DNA of 64,000 nucleotides from JBFLYC01 sp040756735 (GCA_040756735.1 JBFLYC010000013.1:31642-95641), one strand, 5' to 3'. Shown: positions 18,551 through 27,661, numbered from the stretch's first letter. Notes: a model not told the origin generated them from the sequence alone. Made by a program: numbers and translations.

Positions 18551-18720
18551 AACAAGCAGGTTTCCTGACTTGGGGTCATTGCCAAGGCTGCGTCTTCCCA
18601 GTATACATACTAGTGACAATAGTATAGCAGCTTAACTCTCCCTTACAGTGGCGCGACCGTGCTGGACTCTCACCAGCTTCCCTCTCTACTTCTCTAAGAA
18701 GTATCACTTATTCCACTATG
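18551..18720 (-). ncRNA. Cobalamin (AdoCbl-type) riboswitch
   Basis: The minus strand shows the conserved cobalamin aptamer blocks in the right order: GGGAAGCTGGTGAGAGTCC, AGCACGGTCGCGCCACTGTA, then downstream AGTCAGGAAACCTGCTTGTT (B12 box, 18551-18570). The CGCCACTG core and the B12 box can form the usual pseudoknot architecture. A terminator follows at 18440-18482 and the controlled operon starts at 18366. High cobalamin should therefore shut off the surface proteins and ECF transporter. This is the strongest evidence in the window for the operon's substrate. Confidence 0.92.
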
Positions 18721-18746
18721 AGTATTTAGTTTAAGATGTTAACTAT

Positions 18747-18775
18747 AGACTATCACCGCACTATGTACAAGTCAA
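18747..18775 (-). promoter_or_regulatory. Promoter of the riboswitch-controlled operon
   Basis: On the minus strand, TTGACT (18770-18775) and TAGTCT (18747-18752) lie 17 bases apart just upstream of the aptamer. This is the expected place and spacing for a sigma-A promoter. Confidence 0.5.
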
Positions 18776-18790
18776 TATGTAATTAAAGTA

Positions 18791-19102
18791 TTAATATTTA
18801 AGAAAGTCTTTCAGGTATTGCACAAGTGCTGCGGGCGGAGTGCTTTTATCGATATTCTTTTTCGGCCTGTAAATACCCGCAAGGGACAGGCAGCAATCCT
18901 TCCGCCAATCCCTGCCGGCCAGCAGTTCCAACGTGCAGTAAGACAATAAATTAATGGCGCTTTCAAACAGATGCAGTCTGCTGGATTCGTTCTTGGCCTG
19001 GATAGAGAAGGAGTAGCGCTTGTCGCTTCCGTTTGCGTCCCCCATATACCGTCTGCCGGAGGTTCCCCGGAGCGTTGCATGTTTGGAAAGCCATTGGAAC
19101 AA
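18791..19102 (-). CDS. Doubtful 103-residue reading frame, possible transferred or mobile-element remnant
   Basis: I do not recognise the product. The stretch is clearly richer in G+C than its AT-rich surroundings, and two minus-strand frames stay open across it. The 103-residue frame has a plausible globular composition (RLHLFESAINLLSYCTLELL) and ends LKDFLKY. There is no good ribosome binding site, and it lies upstream of the riboswitch promoter with no operon partner. It may be the end of a transposase or another broken gene, or not coding at all. Confidence 0.3.
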   Translation of the reverse strand: MFQWLSKHATLRGTSGRRYMGDANGSDKRYSFSIQAKNESSRLHLFESAINLLSYCTLELLAGRDWRKDCCLSLAGIYRPKKNIDKSTPPAALVQYLKDFLKY

Positions 19103-19209
19103 ATTAATAAGGATAAGTATGTGGAAACATGTCTATAGGTAGATTTCTAGAGTTTTAGTTTTTTGTTTTAGATGATTCATATTTACATACCTTTCTTAAA
19201 AAATCTGAC

Positions 19210-19256
19210 AAAGAAATAAACTTTGCACCAAAAGTATATGCAAAGTTTATTTCTTT
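19210..19256 (-). terminator. Terminator with perfect 18-bp arms after the AOR gene
   Basis: The arms at 19210-19227 and 19239-19256 are perfect inverted copies of 18 bases (AAAGAAATAAACTTTGCA) around an 11-base loop, with T-rich ends on both strands. It ends the minus-strand purine/N-heterocycle operon. Confidence 0.7.
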
Positions 19257-19299
19257 TATCTATATATATTATGGGAGGTCGTTAATTACTCTTTGATCC

Positions 19300-21183
19300 T
19301 TATGAAGGCAAGTCTTTGATCAAATCCTCAAGGCCAAGCTCTCTTAACTTCTCTTCTGTTGGGATGCCATTATTGTCCCAACCTCTATTGCGGTAATAAT
19401 CATCAAGCATCTCCTGCAGATTGATTACCAGGTCTTTTTTAATGGGTTCCTTTGGTTCAAGGGTGAATCCATCTCCTGATACCATTTTATAGACAGTGAC
19501 AGCCTCTTTTAAGAACCTGTTAGGCAGCTGATCAGCTTTCCTATTAAGGCCCAGGCGGACATTGTACATCCTCTCAAGGTTTACTACCCTTTCACCGGCT
19601 TTCATTAATTCCTCAGGTGTATATTTTTGCCCCAGGGCGTTTAGGCCCTCGCTGAAATCTTCAGGGTATAAGCAGAAGTTTTCAGTAGTGGAAAATTTGC
19701 ATACTCCCACACAGTCACTGATGGCATTATAGGCTTCGGTAAATTTAATCATGCGCGCTTTATGCTTTTCTATACTCACTTCCATGATTTCCGGGAAGAT
19801 GTCGTTAAAATACTTTTTGGCTACTTCCACATGTCCTGCCAGATCTATAGTGGGAAGGGCATACAAGTGGTCTGCTCCTCTATTGGCCACGGCATGAGCC
19901 AGGCCATAAGCTTTAGCAACTCTAGGCTCCTGCCTGGGCAACTCCATACCTTTAACATGCATGGCCAGTTCCTCTGCTCCGCCACCGATTTTCTCGGCTG
20001 CCCTTTTTACCCCCTCGGCAAGCAGGTCTCCCAGCCCCTGCCGGTAGGAGATCATTTTAATCAGTTCCATGATTTCCTTGGCATTACCCCATTCAAGACT
20101 TAACTTCTCGTTATTTAAATAGCCTTTTTCTTTGCATTCCATGGCAAAGGCTATAACAACACCTGTGGATATGGTATCAATTCCCATTTCATTGCACAGC
20201 AGGTTGCCGTAGATTACAGATTCTATATCTCTATTGCCTACCATGGGTCCTAAAGCGTTGATGGTCTCGTACTCCGGACCTTCAGTTTCACAGGCAAAAT
20301 CTCCGGATTCCACCTTTGAGTACCTGGAACACCTGATTGGGCAGGCAAAGCATGCCATATTCTTAAGGACATATTTTTTAAGAGCCTTGGCATTTACTCC
20401 CAAATTACCTTCGAACTGCACCTGCTGATGATTCCTGGTCGGCAGGTCGCCGACAGCATTTTTGGGGTCCATTAACAGCGCTGTTCCCCATTCTCGTAAA
20501 AATGCTGAACCGGGGTGGTCTTTAACCTGCTTCATGGTTTTTTGGGCAACTTCCTTAAATTCAGCAGGCACCTCTACCCTCTTGCTGCCTTTAACGGCAA
20601 CAGCCTTGAGGTTTTTAGACCCCATGACTGCTCCAAGCCCGCACCTGGCTGCAGCCCGGCCATAATCATTAATTACCGAGGCTATTCTAACCAGATTTTC
20701 CCCAGCAGGGCCTATGCATGCTACCTTTGAGCCTGGGTATTTATCTCTCAAAGCTTTTTCTACTTCTGAAGTTGTCATTCCCCAATATTCCTGCCCATCA
20801 AGAAATTCTATTCTATCATCTTCAATCCATAAAGCTGTGGGTCTTTCAGCTTTGCCTGTAAATACAAGGGCATCATATCCGGCTTTACGCATTTCAGGTC
20901 CAAAATGTCCGGAAGAATTGGCATAGCCATAAATCCCTGTTAGAGGAGATTTAGCTGTAACCGTATACCTTGCAGATGAAGGCCAGGGCGTGCCGGTCAA
21001 CGGACCAGGGGAAAATATCAAATAATTTTCAGGGCTTAAGGGTTCCACTTCCGGCCCAACGTTATCATACAGTATCTTGGCAGCATATCCTCTGCTGCCT
21101 ATGAATTTGTGCAAGTCTTCTGCAGGAGTTTCTACCAATTTATAGGTCTTGTCTGTAAGGTTGATATATGCGGTAATCCCCAT
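19300..21183 (-). CDS. aor: Aldehyde:ferredoxin oxidoreductase (tungsten/molybdenum), operon-linked copy
   Basis: AOR oxidises aldehydes to acids with ferredoxin as acceptor, or runs in reverse, using a bis-pyranopterin tungsten or molybdenum cofactor and one [4Fe-4S] cluster. The product has about 627 residues from the ATG at 21183 (GGGAGAGG upstream). Cluster ligands are in CFACPIRC (about residue 288) with the last Cys in DCVGVCKF (about 490). The cofactor motif GMELPRQEPR and the N-terminal SPGPLTGTPWPSS are in place. It is the last gene of the purine/N-heterocycle operon, so it may act on an aldehyde or related carbonyl intermediate of that pathway. The substrate is not known. Confidence 0.9.
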   Translation of the reverse strand: MGITAYINLTDKTYKLVETPAEDLHKFIGSRGYAAKILYDNVGPEVEPLSPENYLIFSPGPLTGTPWPSSARYTVTAKSPLTGIYGYANSSGHFGPEMRKAGYDALVFTGKAERPTALWIEDDRIEFLDGQEYWGMTTSEVEKALRDKYPGSKVACIGPAGENLVRIASVINDYGRAAARCGLGAVMGSKNLKAVAVKGSKRVEVPAEFKEVAQKTMKQVKDHPGSAFLREWGTALLMDPKNAVGDLPTRNHQQVQFEGNLGVNAKALKKYVLKNMACFACPIRCSRYSKVESGDFACETEGPEYETINALGPMVGNRDIESVIYGNLLCNEMGIDTISTGVVIAFAMECKEKGYLNNEKLSLEWGNAKEIMELIKMISYRQGLGDLLAEGVKRAAEKIGGGAEELAMHVKGMELPRQEPRVAKAYGLAHAVANRGADHLYALPTIDLAGHVEVAKKYFNDIFPEIMEVSIEKHKARMIKFTEAYNAISDCVGVCKFSTTENFCLYPEDFSEGLNALGQKYTPEELMKAGERVVNLERMYNVRLGLNRKADQLPNRFLKEAVTVYKMVSGDGFTLEPKEPIKKDLVINLQEMLDDYYRNRGWDNNGIPTEEKLRELGLEDLIKDLPS

Positions 21184-21231
21184 TGTTACCTCTCCCTTCT
21201 TAAACTCCCTTGTTTTCACCTATTACGCTTT

Positions 21232-21702
21232 TCAATCATTTTTATTAGCAACTTCCTCAATTGCATCCACTACCTGTTCATATCCCGTGCACCTGCACAA
21301 GTTGCCCGATATACCCACCTTAATATCTTCCCTGGTAGGATTTTGGTTTTTGTCCAAAAAAGCTTTAGCGCTCATTAACAAGCCCGGGGTACAAAAACCG
21401 CACTGCAGGGCATTATGCCTAATAAAGGCATCCTGCAGGGGATGCAGCCTGCCGTCTTTGGCCATTCCCTCTATAGTGGTGATTTCTTTGCCTTCCATGG
21501 AAGCTGCCAGTACTAAACAGGAATTGACGTTTTCTCCATCTATAATAACTGTGCATGCGCCGCATTCTCCTATGCCGCAGCCTTCCTTGGTACCTGTAAG
21601 GCCCAATTCTTCACGGAGCACATCAAGGAGCCTGGCATAGGGCTTAACCTCTACCGTAACGGGTTTGGAATTTACTTTCATGTTTACTTTAATCTTTTCC
21701 AC
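21232..21702 (-). CDS. Molybdenum hydroxylase [2Fe-2S] subunit
   Basis: The small iron-sulfur subunit of a xanthine-dehydrogenase-type enzyme, 156 residues. The plant-ferredoxin-like cluster is bound by C42, C47, C50 and C62 (GCGIGECGAC...SC). The second cluster is bound by QCGFC and the later CRC of GNLCRCTGYEQ. Electrons pass from the molybdenum site through these clusters to the FAD subunit. The next gene upstream (FAD subunit) stops directly before this start, and the large subunit precedes that, so the order is large - FAD - FeS. It would act in the cytoplasm on a purine or related N-heterocycle. Confidence 0.94.
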   Translation of the reverse strand: MEKIKVNMKVNSKPVTVEVKPYARLLDVLREELGLTGTKEGCGIGECGACTVIIDGENVNSCLVLAASMEGKEITTIEGMAKDGRLHPLQDAFIRHNALQCGFCTPGLLMSAKAFLDKNQNPTREDIKVGISGNLCRCTGYEQVVDAIEEVANKND

Positions 21703-22572
21703 TTATTCCACCCCCAAAGCCTGGTTTATTACTCTTTGTGTAAGGGCTTCTATTACCGGCTTTTTATATTCAGTTGACCAGCGAATTCCAGATCTTTTAA
21801 TCATTTCTTCTGAGACTTTCCTGCCTGCCTCTTCAAGAAGCTTCTGGTCTGGCGCCTTGCCTAACAGGAGTTCTTCGGCTGTTCTCACCCTGTCTGGTTT
21901 TGGCAGCACAGAGCCTGGGGCAATCCGTGCTTCAACTACTTTACCTTCGCTATCCAGGGTTATGGCAGCTGCAATGTTCATCCTGGCAATGGCCAGGGCC
22001 TTTCTACGACCTAATTTAATAAAGGAAGTCTTTGTATTTTCGGGTAGACCTTTAAAGTATACTTCTACTAGTAGTTCATCAGGGGCCAGATTGGTAACAT
22101 AGGGTTTTTCAAAAATGCTTAACAGGGAAACTTCTCTTTCGCCTTTGGCGCTAACCAGTTTAAGCTGTGCATCTAATGCAACAAGGGGCGGAACAGGGTC
22201 TGCTGCTGGGGAAGCATTGCAGATGCTTCCTCCTATGGTACCCCTGTGTCTGATCTGGGGTGAGCCTACTGTGTTAACGGCCTGGGCTAAAAAGGGAACG
22301 GCTTCATTTATCAGCTCGGATTTATAAATCTCGTCGTGGGTTGTTAGTGCGCCTATCCTGAGATAATCTCCGTCTTTTTTGATGTACTTTAGTTCTTTAA
22401 GATGGTTGATATCTATGACATAGGCTATGTCTTTTAACTTCTTGTCCTCGTCACGAAGCTGAACCATCAAGTCGGTACCGCCGGCTATGACCTTGGCCTT
22501 CTCCTTGTGCTGTGCCAGGAGGCGGCAAGCTTCTTTCACTGATCCCGGCCTTAAATAATCAAACTTAAGCAT
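21703..22572 (-). CDS. Molybdenum hydroxylase FAD-binding subunit
   Basis: The medium subunit, about 289 residues from the ATG at 22572, which shares one base with the large-subunit stop (TAATG), so the two are coupled. FAD-binding motifs of the CoxM/XdhB family are clear: KVIAGGTDLMVQLRDE (about 29-44) and GSPQIRHRGTIGGSICNASP (about 97-116), with DPVPPLVALDAQ after. It transfers electrons to NAD or another acceptor. A longer in-frame extension upstream runs through the large-subunit gene and is rejected. Confidence 0.93.
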   Translation of the reverse strand: MLKFDYLRPGSVKEACRLLAQHKEKAKVIAGGTDLMVQLRDEDKKLKDIAYVIDINHLKELKYIKKDGDYLRIGALTTHDEIYKSELINEAVPFLAQAVNTVGSPQIRHRGTIGGSICNASPAADPVPPLVALDAQLKLVSAKGEREVSLLSIFEKPYVTNLAPDELLVEVYFKGLPENTKTSFIKLGRRKALAIARMNIAAAITLDSEGKVVEARIAPGSVLPKPDRVRTAEELLLGKAPDQKLLEEAGRKVSEEMIKRSGIRWSTEYKKPVIEALTQRVINQALGVE

Positions 22573-24872
22573 TACTTTCCACCTCCTCGTAAGCTTTTTC
22601 CTAGGAGCACTTTTTCTAAATCGGCCGGCAGCTGGCGAATTCTCCTGCCGGTTGCATTGTATATGGCATTGGCAATAGCTGCGCCGACAGCCTCTGTTGC
22701 TGGTTCTCCCAGACTTTTTGCTCCGTAGGTTCCTTCTTTGTCGTCGCATTCAAAAATCAATGTGCTCATTTGGGGCATATCCATGGATGTGGGAATAATA
22801 TAAGTGTCGAGGTTTAGGGTGCCTACTTTCCCCTTGTTGACCTCTACTTCTTCTGTAATGGCAAAGCCCATGCCCATGGCAATTCCTCCGTAAATCTGTC
22901 CTTTGATCAGAGCAGGGTTAACTGCTGTGCCAACGTCATGGCCTGCAGCCACATTTAATACATCAACATAGCCGGTTTCTGTATCTACTTCTACTTCTGC
23001 TACCACGCAGCCAAAGGAATAGGTTGGGAAAGCGTTTCCTTGGCCTGTATGGTGGTCGTAATTAAGATTCTTTGGTTCGTACCAAGCAAAGACTGACATC
23101 TGCCTGCCGCTCCAAAGCTGCTTGTTGCACACATCGCTGAAAAACACCTTGTTTTTGGGATTAGGAACTTCAAAGTAAACGCCGTCTTTGATGTCTACTT
23201 TATCTACGTGTGTATTCAGCATTTCTGCTGCTGTCTTTTTGAGGATTTCTTTAAGCTCTCCGGCTGCTTTTTTCATGGCCTGGCTGCCCATGACTGTGCC
23301 TCTTGAGGCTACTGTCATACCGCAGTCAGCTATGGAGTGGGTGTCCACGCCAATGAAGTGGATCCTCTCTACAGGCACGCCTAATACTTCTGCTGCAATT
23401 TGTGAATATGCTGTCTTTAAGCCTTGGCCGTTTTCCACCAAACCTGAGTTAATGATAACTGTACCGTCTTCTAAAGCCGTTACTGTCGCACCCGAAGCAT
23501 CCACACTCTCTGCGCCAAAGCCGCATCCCCTGAAGCAGGTTGCTATGCCGATACCTCTTTTCTTTGGCCCTGACTGGTTCTTATATGCCTCACGCTTTTT
23601 GGAGTATTCTGTTTTTTGCACCAGGGTATCTATCATTTCTTCAAGAATAACCGGTTCAACCAGCTCCTGACTGGTTGCTGTTAATGAGCCGGTTTTAAGG
23701 GCATTGAGCTTACGAAACTCAATAGGATTCATCCCCAGCTCTTCTGCTAACTCTTCTATTAGCTGTTCCTGGGCAAAGATTATCTGGGGTGAGCTGTAAC
23801 CCCGCATGGCTCCGGAGTGAATGTTGTTGGTAAATACACCAACAACGTCCACCTTCACATTGGGAATTTCATAAACTCCGGCAGTATGGACAGCTGCACG
23901 GAAGTTCATAAACTGGGTTTGGTTGTTGTAAGCGCCGCTGTTATCTACAAGCTCTGCTTCTAAAGCCATGATTTTTCCTTCCCTGGTGGCGCCAATTTTA
24001 TACTTTAGCCTGAAGGGGTGGCGTTTGGAACTTTCAAGGATTGACTCTTCTCTGGTCAGCGCTATCTTGACAGGCCTGCCCGTTTTTTGGGCTAAAATGG
24101 CTGCCCTCCCTGCTATTAAACCAACGCCCTCTTCTTTACCCCCAAAAGAGCCTCCTAAAGTCTGCTGGACAATCCTCACTTTATGCATGCCGCACTGCAG
24201 GATATCAGCAACATATCGCCTGGTAAAGTACGGGTTTTGAGAAGAGGAAAAGACCGTCATGGTACCGTCAATGGGATCTGGCACAGCTACACAGGCCTCC
24301 GGCTCAATATAGGCATGCTCTATATATTGTGTGTGGTATTCCCTTTCTATGATTACCTCGCACTGGGCAAACCCTTTTTCCACATCTCCCTTTCTGACTG
24401 GAAAGTGAGACTCTTTAAAAATGTTGTCTGGCGCTCCTTCATGCACCAGCGGAGCATCCTTGGCCAATGCCTCTTCGATGGTATATACACCGGGTAGTTC
24501 TTGATACTCTACCTGGATGGCCTTTAAGGCATCCTGGACTATTTCAGGTGTTTCTGCTGCTACTATTGCCACTACATCTCCTACATAACGTACGGTGTCT
24601 GTGATATACATATAATTAGCCCAGCTTTTAGCCTTTTTTAGGTCACCATAAGTCAGAACCTCAAATACTCCATCCATTGCCTTGGCTTTTGCCACATCAA
24701 TTTTTGCTACCTTTGCATGGCTCAATCCACTTCTGAGCATTCCGCCATAAAGCATTTGGGGAAACTTCAAATCTGCTGCATACTGAGCCCTGCCTAAAAC
24801 CTTGTCAAGGGCATCAACTCTCGGCACGGGTTTATTCAGATAATCGTAGTTTTTACTTCCTAATAAAGGCAT
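22572..24872 (-). CDS. Molybdenum hydroxylase large (molybdopterin-binding) subunit, xanthine/nicotinate dehydrogenase type
   Basis: The catalytic subunit, 766 residues, hydroxylates an aromatic N-heterocycle using water as oxygen donor. Cofactor-binding motifs are QTLGGSFGGKEEG (about 241-253) and SGAMRGYSSPQ (about 355-365). The active-site Glu is in GAKSLGEPATEAVG near the C-terminus. The AMRGY-type loop and lack of the CO-dehydrogenase AYxCSFR loop point to the xanthine/nicotinate/purine group. Whether the cofactor carries selenium, as in XdhD-type enzymes of similar operons, cannot be seen. GGAGGTGAG precedes the ATG. Substrate by context: xanthine, hypoxanthine or a related ring. Confidence 0.92.
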   Translation of the reverse strand: MPLLGSKNYDYLNKPVPRVDALDKVLGRAQYAADLKFPQMLYGGMLRSGLSHAKVAKIDVAKAKAMDGVFEVLTYGDLKKAKSWANYMYITDTVRYVGDVVAIVAAETPEIVQDALKAIQVEYQELPGVYTIEEALAKDAPLVHEGAPDNIFKESHFPVRKGDVEKGFAQCEVIIEREYHTQYIEHAYIEPEACVAVPDPIDGTMTVFSSSQNPYFTRRYVADILQCGMHKVRIVQQTLGGSFGGKEEGVGLIAGRAAILAQKTGRPVKIALTREESILESSKRHPFRLKYKIGATREGKIMALEAELVDNSGAYNNQTQFMNFRAAVHTAGVYEIPNVKVDVVGVFTNNIHSGAMRGYSSPQIIFAQEQLIEELAEELGMNPIEFRKLNALKTGSLTATSQELVEPVILEEMIDTLVQKTEYSKKREAYKNQSGPKKRGIGIATCFRGCGFGAESVDASGATVTALEDGTVIINSGLVENGQGLKTAYSQIAAEVLGVPVERIHFIGVDTHSIADCGMTVASRGTVMGSQAMKKAAGELKEILKKTAAEMLNTHVDKVDIKDGVYFEVPNPKNKVFFSDVCNKQLWSGRQMSVFAWYEPKNLNYDHHTGQGNAFPTYSFGCVVAEVEVDTETGYVDVLNVAAGHDVGTAVNPALIKGQIYGGIAMGMGFAITEEVEVNKGKVGTLNLDTYIIPTSMDMPQMSTLIFECDDKEGTYGAKSLGEPATEAVGAAIANAIYNATGRRIRQLPADLEKVLLGKSLRGGGK

Positions 24873-24905
24873 AAACTCACCTCCGAGACTTCTCTCTCCA
24901 CCTTA

Positions 24906-26231
24906 TTACTTCCCATTTCCCCACATCTTCTTGGCTGCCCTGTGGCAATCTTCAAAGACTTCTTTTTCATCCAAGGTCAAAAGCTCCCTGTTTCTCATTA
25001 CCCATTTGCCGTTTACCATAACATCTTTAACATCTGTGGCAGTCCTGAAGAGTACTAATTGGTCATAGATGTTATGGCTGTTTAAAGGAGTGGGCAAAAG
25101 CGCATCAATTGTAATCACATCTGCGGCAAAGCCTGGTTTTAATTCTCCTAAATTATCGAAGCCAAGTGCTTTTGCGCCCATTGATGTTGCCATTTTGTAG
25201 ACAGTATGGGCGGGCATTGTTTGGGGATCCTGCCTATAGGCCTTGTGGATTAGAAAAGCCCCTCTCATTACTTCAAAGAAGTTATTGACATAACCGTCTG
25301 TACCTAGACCCATGATAACGCCTTTTTCCAAAAGGTCAGGCACCGGTGCAACTCCGCCGCCCACTTCACAGTTGCTCAGGGGCATATGAATCACTCGTGC
25401 TCCTGTCCTGGCAATGACACCCATTTCTTCTTCGCTTAACTGTACGCCCTGGGAAGCTACCACGTCTTCATCAAGGTAACCTAGTTCGTTGTAAATTTCC
25501 ACTGGAGTCTGTCCGTATTTATCTTTACAGTAAGTGGGTTCATAAACACTTTCAGACAGGTGCATGTGTATCTTGGCGCCGAGTTCTCTTGCCATTTCCC
25601 TGGCCTGCTTGATATAGTCTTTTGAGCAGGTGAAGGTTGTATGGATGCACATCATTCCTGAAATTAATTCGTAGTTTTCTCTGGCCCACTTGATGAATTC
25701 GGCGTTTTCTTGTAGGCCTAGTTGGGCGTTCTCCTCGCTCTGTCGCTGACATGCTTCAAAGGACAGAATGCCTCTTAGCCCTGCCTTATCTACTTCTTCT
25801 GCTGCTGCTTTTAGGGCTCCGGGTATGGAATTTGGACCTTCCAGGCAGTCATAGAAAGTGGTTATGCCTGATTTTATCATTTCCAGGCAGGCCATTTTGG
25901 TTGTAGCTTTGACCATCTCATGGTCTATCTGGTCTTCTACGTATGGCCACCAGAAATCTTCCAGGAAGCTTGTAAACTCTGTTACCAGGGCCTCTACGGT
26001 TATGCCGTGGGATAGAACTCCGTACATATGCATGTGGCCGTTAATGAAGCCGGGCGCTATTATCTTATCGGTGGCATCAACTATATCTGCCTGGGGATAC
26101 TTATTCTTTAAATCTTCATTTGCTCCAACTTCTTTTATTTGCTTACCTTCCACACAAATACCCCAGTTTTCTTTTATACCGCTTTCAGCGTCAGCCAAAA
26201 CATATTTTCCAAGTATTAAGGTTTGAGTCAT
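24906..26231 (-). CDS. ssnA: SsnA-like amidohydrolase (probable aminohydrolase/deaminase)
   Basis: A metal-dependent hydrolase of the cytosine/guanine deaminase (SsnA/TrzA) group, about 441 residues from the ATG at 26231 behind AGGAGGTG. Metal ligands: NGHMHMYG (HxH, about 66), HMHLSES (about 220) and GLGTDGYVNN (Asp, about 312). Catalytic Glu in LSES. SsnA is a regular member of the yge-ssnA-xdh clusters that degrade purines anaerobically, where its exact reaction is not settled; deamination or ring opening is likely. The gene lies between the UbiD decarboxylase and the molybdenum hydroxylase genes on the same strand. Symbol assigned by family and context. Confidence 0.82.
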   Translation of the reverse strand: MTQTLILGKYVLADAESGIKENWGICVEGKQIKEVGANEDLKNKYPQADIVDATDKIIAPGFINGHMHMYGVLSHGITVEALVTEFTSFLEDFWWPYVEDQIDHEMVKATTKMACLEMIKSGITTFYDCLEGPNSIPGALKAAAEEVDKAGLRGILSFEACQRQSEENAQLGLQENAEFIKWARENYELISGMMCIHTTFTCSKDYIKQAREMARELGAKIHMHLSESVYEPTYCKDKYGQTPVEIYNELGYLDEDVVASQGVQLSEEEMGVIARTGARVIHMPLSNCEVGGGVAPVPDLLEKGVIMGLGTDGYVNNFFEVMRGAFLIHKAYRQDPQTMPAHTVYKMATSMGAKALGFDNLGELKPGFAADVITIDALLPTPLNSHNIYDQLVLFRTATDVKDVMVNGKWVMRNRELLTLDEKEVFEDCHRAAKKMWGNGK

Positions 26232-26323
26232 ATAAATCACCTCCTGAATTAAAATTCATAAAGTCAGCAGTCGCAAGTTAGAGAAAGCCTGCGCCGGCGC
26301 TAACTCCTGAATTCTTTAAGTTA

Positions 26324-27661
26324 CTAATTCATGTAGTCTTTTAGGTTAACTTTACTGTATACAACCCTCTTGTAGTCCTTGTTTTCCTCTGCAAGAGTAG
26401 CATCTATGCCCATCTTGGTTTGAACTCCCCTGGAATCGGAAGTTGGGTCTAACTCATGTCCCTGGGAATTAGGGACATAGAAAATATCTTTTTCCGGCTT
26501 AACCCTGGTAGAAAGGGCCCACATGATATCTCCCGGATTATAAATATCCACATCGGGGTCCACGACAATAACATTCTTGATATTAACATAAGCCGTCATA
26601 GCTGCCAGGGCGACATTTTTGGGCTCCCCAGGATTAGTTTTTTTGAGTTGAACCAGGGCTAAAAAGCCGCCTCCATATGGAGGTATATGAACATTTACCA
26701 CATTTTTGGATACATAGGCAGTAAATTTTTTCAGCAGGGGCTCTCTGGGCAGAACATTTCCTAAATTGATGTGCTCATATGAAGCGCCGGCTATGGTCTG
26801 GTATATAGGGTTGTTCCTGTGGCAAATTGCCTTTACCTTTAATGTGGGGCTGTCCCAGGGTTCGCTGTAATGTCCTGTAAATTCCCCTAATGGTCCTTCA
26901 GGTTCACGCTCATACGGGATAATTTCTGCCTCAATGACTATCTCTGAGGTAGCCGGAACATAGATATCACTTGTCTTGCACTTAACCACTTCAATGGGGG
27001 CTCCTCGTAAAGCTCCCGCCAGCTCAGTCTCATCTCCATCATAACGATAGCCTGCTGCAATCATAATTACAGGATCTACTCCAATAACAACAGCGATGGG
27101 GAGACCTTTACCTTGAGACTCGGCCTCATCGTAAAACTCTTTAAGATGTCTCCATTCATTGATCATGATGCTTAATTTGTCCTTGCCTTTAACCTGCATC
27201 CTCTGGAAGGACAGGTTGTGGGTAGTCCCATCTATGCCCTTGGACACTATCACTCCACCTGTAATAAAAGCTCCTGCATCAAAAGCAGCATGAATAGGAA
27301 TGGGCAGTTGAGCCAAGTCTACAGCTTCACCCATAAGCACGTTTTCGTGACAGGGTGCAGCATCTACCCTCACTGGTTTTAGAGGATTATCAAAAGCTTT
27401 TGCTGTTACCTCAACAATTTCTTCTTTTTTGCAGTTAAGGGCTAGAGCTATTCTGTCTTGATTGCCCAAAACTCCACCAATGACAGGCATGCTGTGGCCG
27501 GATACTTTTTTAAAATAGCCTGCCCCCAGGTTTTCCTTTTCCAATGTTGCAAGAACATTGCCCAGTTCATGCTTTAAAGAAACTTCTTTTTCAATTTCAA
27601 ATAATTGACCTGCTTCTCGCATAACATCTATAAAACTGCGTAAATCTTTAATCTGCGCCAC
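26324..27661 (-). CDS. UbiD-family decarboxylase
   Basis: UbiD enzymes use prenylated FMN to (de)carboxylate unsaturated or aromatic acids. The 445-residue product carries the family hallmarks: the prFMN/metal-binding region GGVIVSKGIDGTTHNLSFQR (about 142-161), and the catalytic Glu residues in PEGPLGEFTGHYSEPW (about 255). The start is GTG at 27661 with AGAGGTG upstream. The flavin prenyltransferase UbiX is not in the window and must come from elsewhere in the genome. UbiD is not part of the textbook purine cluster, so its place in the middle of this operon suggests a carboxylated ring intermediate or a different heterocycle as substrate. Confidence 0.9.
   Translation of the reverse strand: MAQIKDLRSFIDVMREAGQLFEIEKEVSLKHELGNVLATLEKENLGAGYFKKVSGHSMPVIGGVLGNQDRIALALNCKKEEIVEVTAKAFDNPLKPVRVDAAPCHENVLMGEAVDLAQLPIPIHAAFDAGAFITGGVIVSKGIDGTTHNLSFQRMQVKGKDKLSIMINEWRHLKEFYDEAESQGKGLPIAVVIGVDPVIMIAAGYRYDGDETELAGALRGAPIEVVKCKTSDIYVPATSEIVIEAEIIPYEREPEGPLGEFTGHYSEPWDSPTLKVKAICHRNNPIYQTIAGASYEHINLGNVLPREPLLKKFTAYVSKNVVNVHIPPYGGGFLALVQLKKTNPGEPKNVALAAMTAYVNIKNVIVVDPDVDIYNPGDIMWALSTRVKPEKDIFYVPNSQGHELDPTSDSRGVQTKMGIDATLAEENKDYKRVVYSKVNLKDYMN

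Noticed and set aside
18344..18619. A 91-codon minus-strand reading frame just upstream of the giant SLH gene
   Set aside because: It runs through the riboswitch B12 box and terminator and encodes low-complexity sequence; the RNA explanation is far better.
22573..22749. Longer N-terminus for the FAD subunit
   Set aside because: The extension is an out-of-frame, Arg-rich reading of the large-subunit gene; the TAATG overlap marks the true start.
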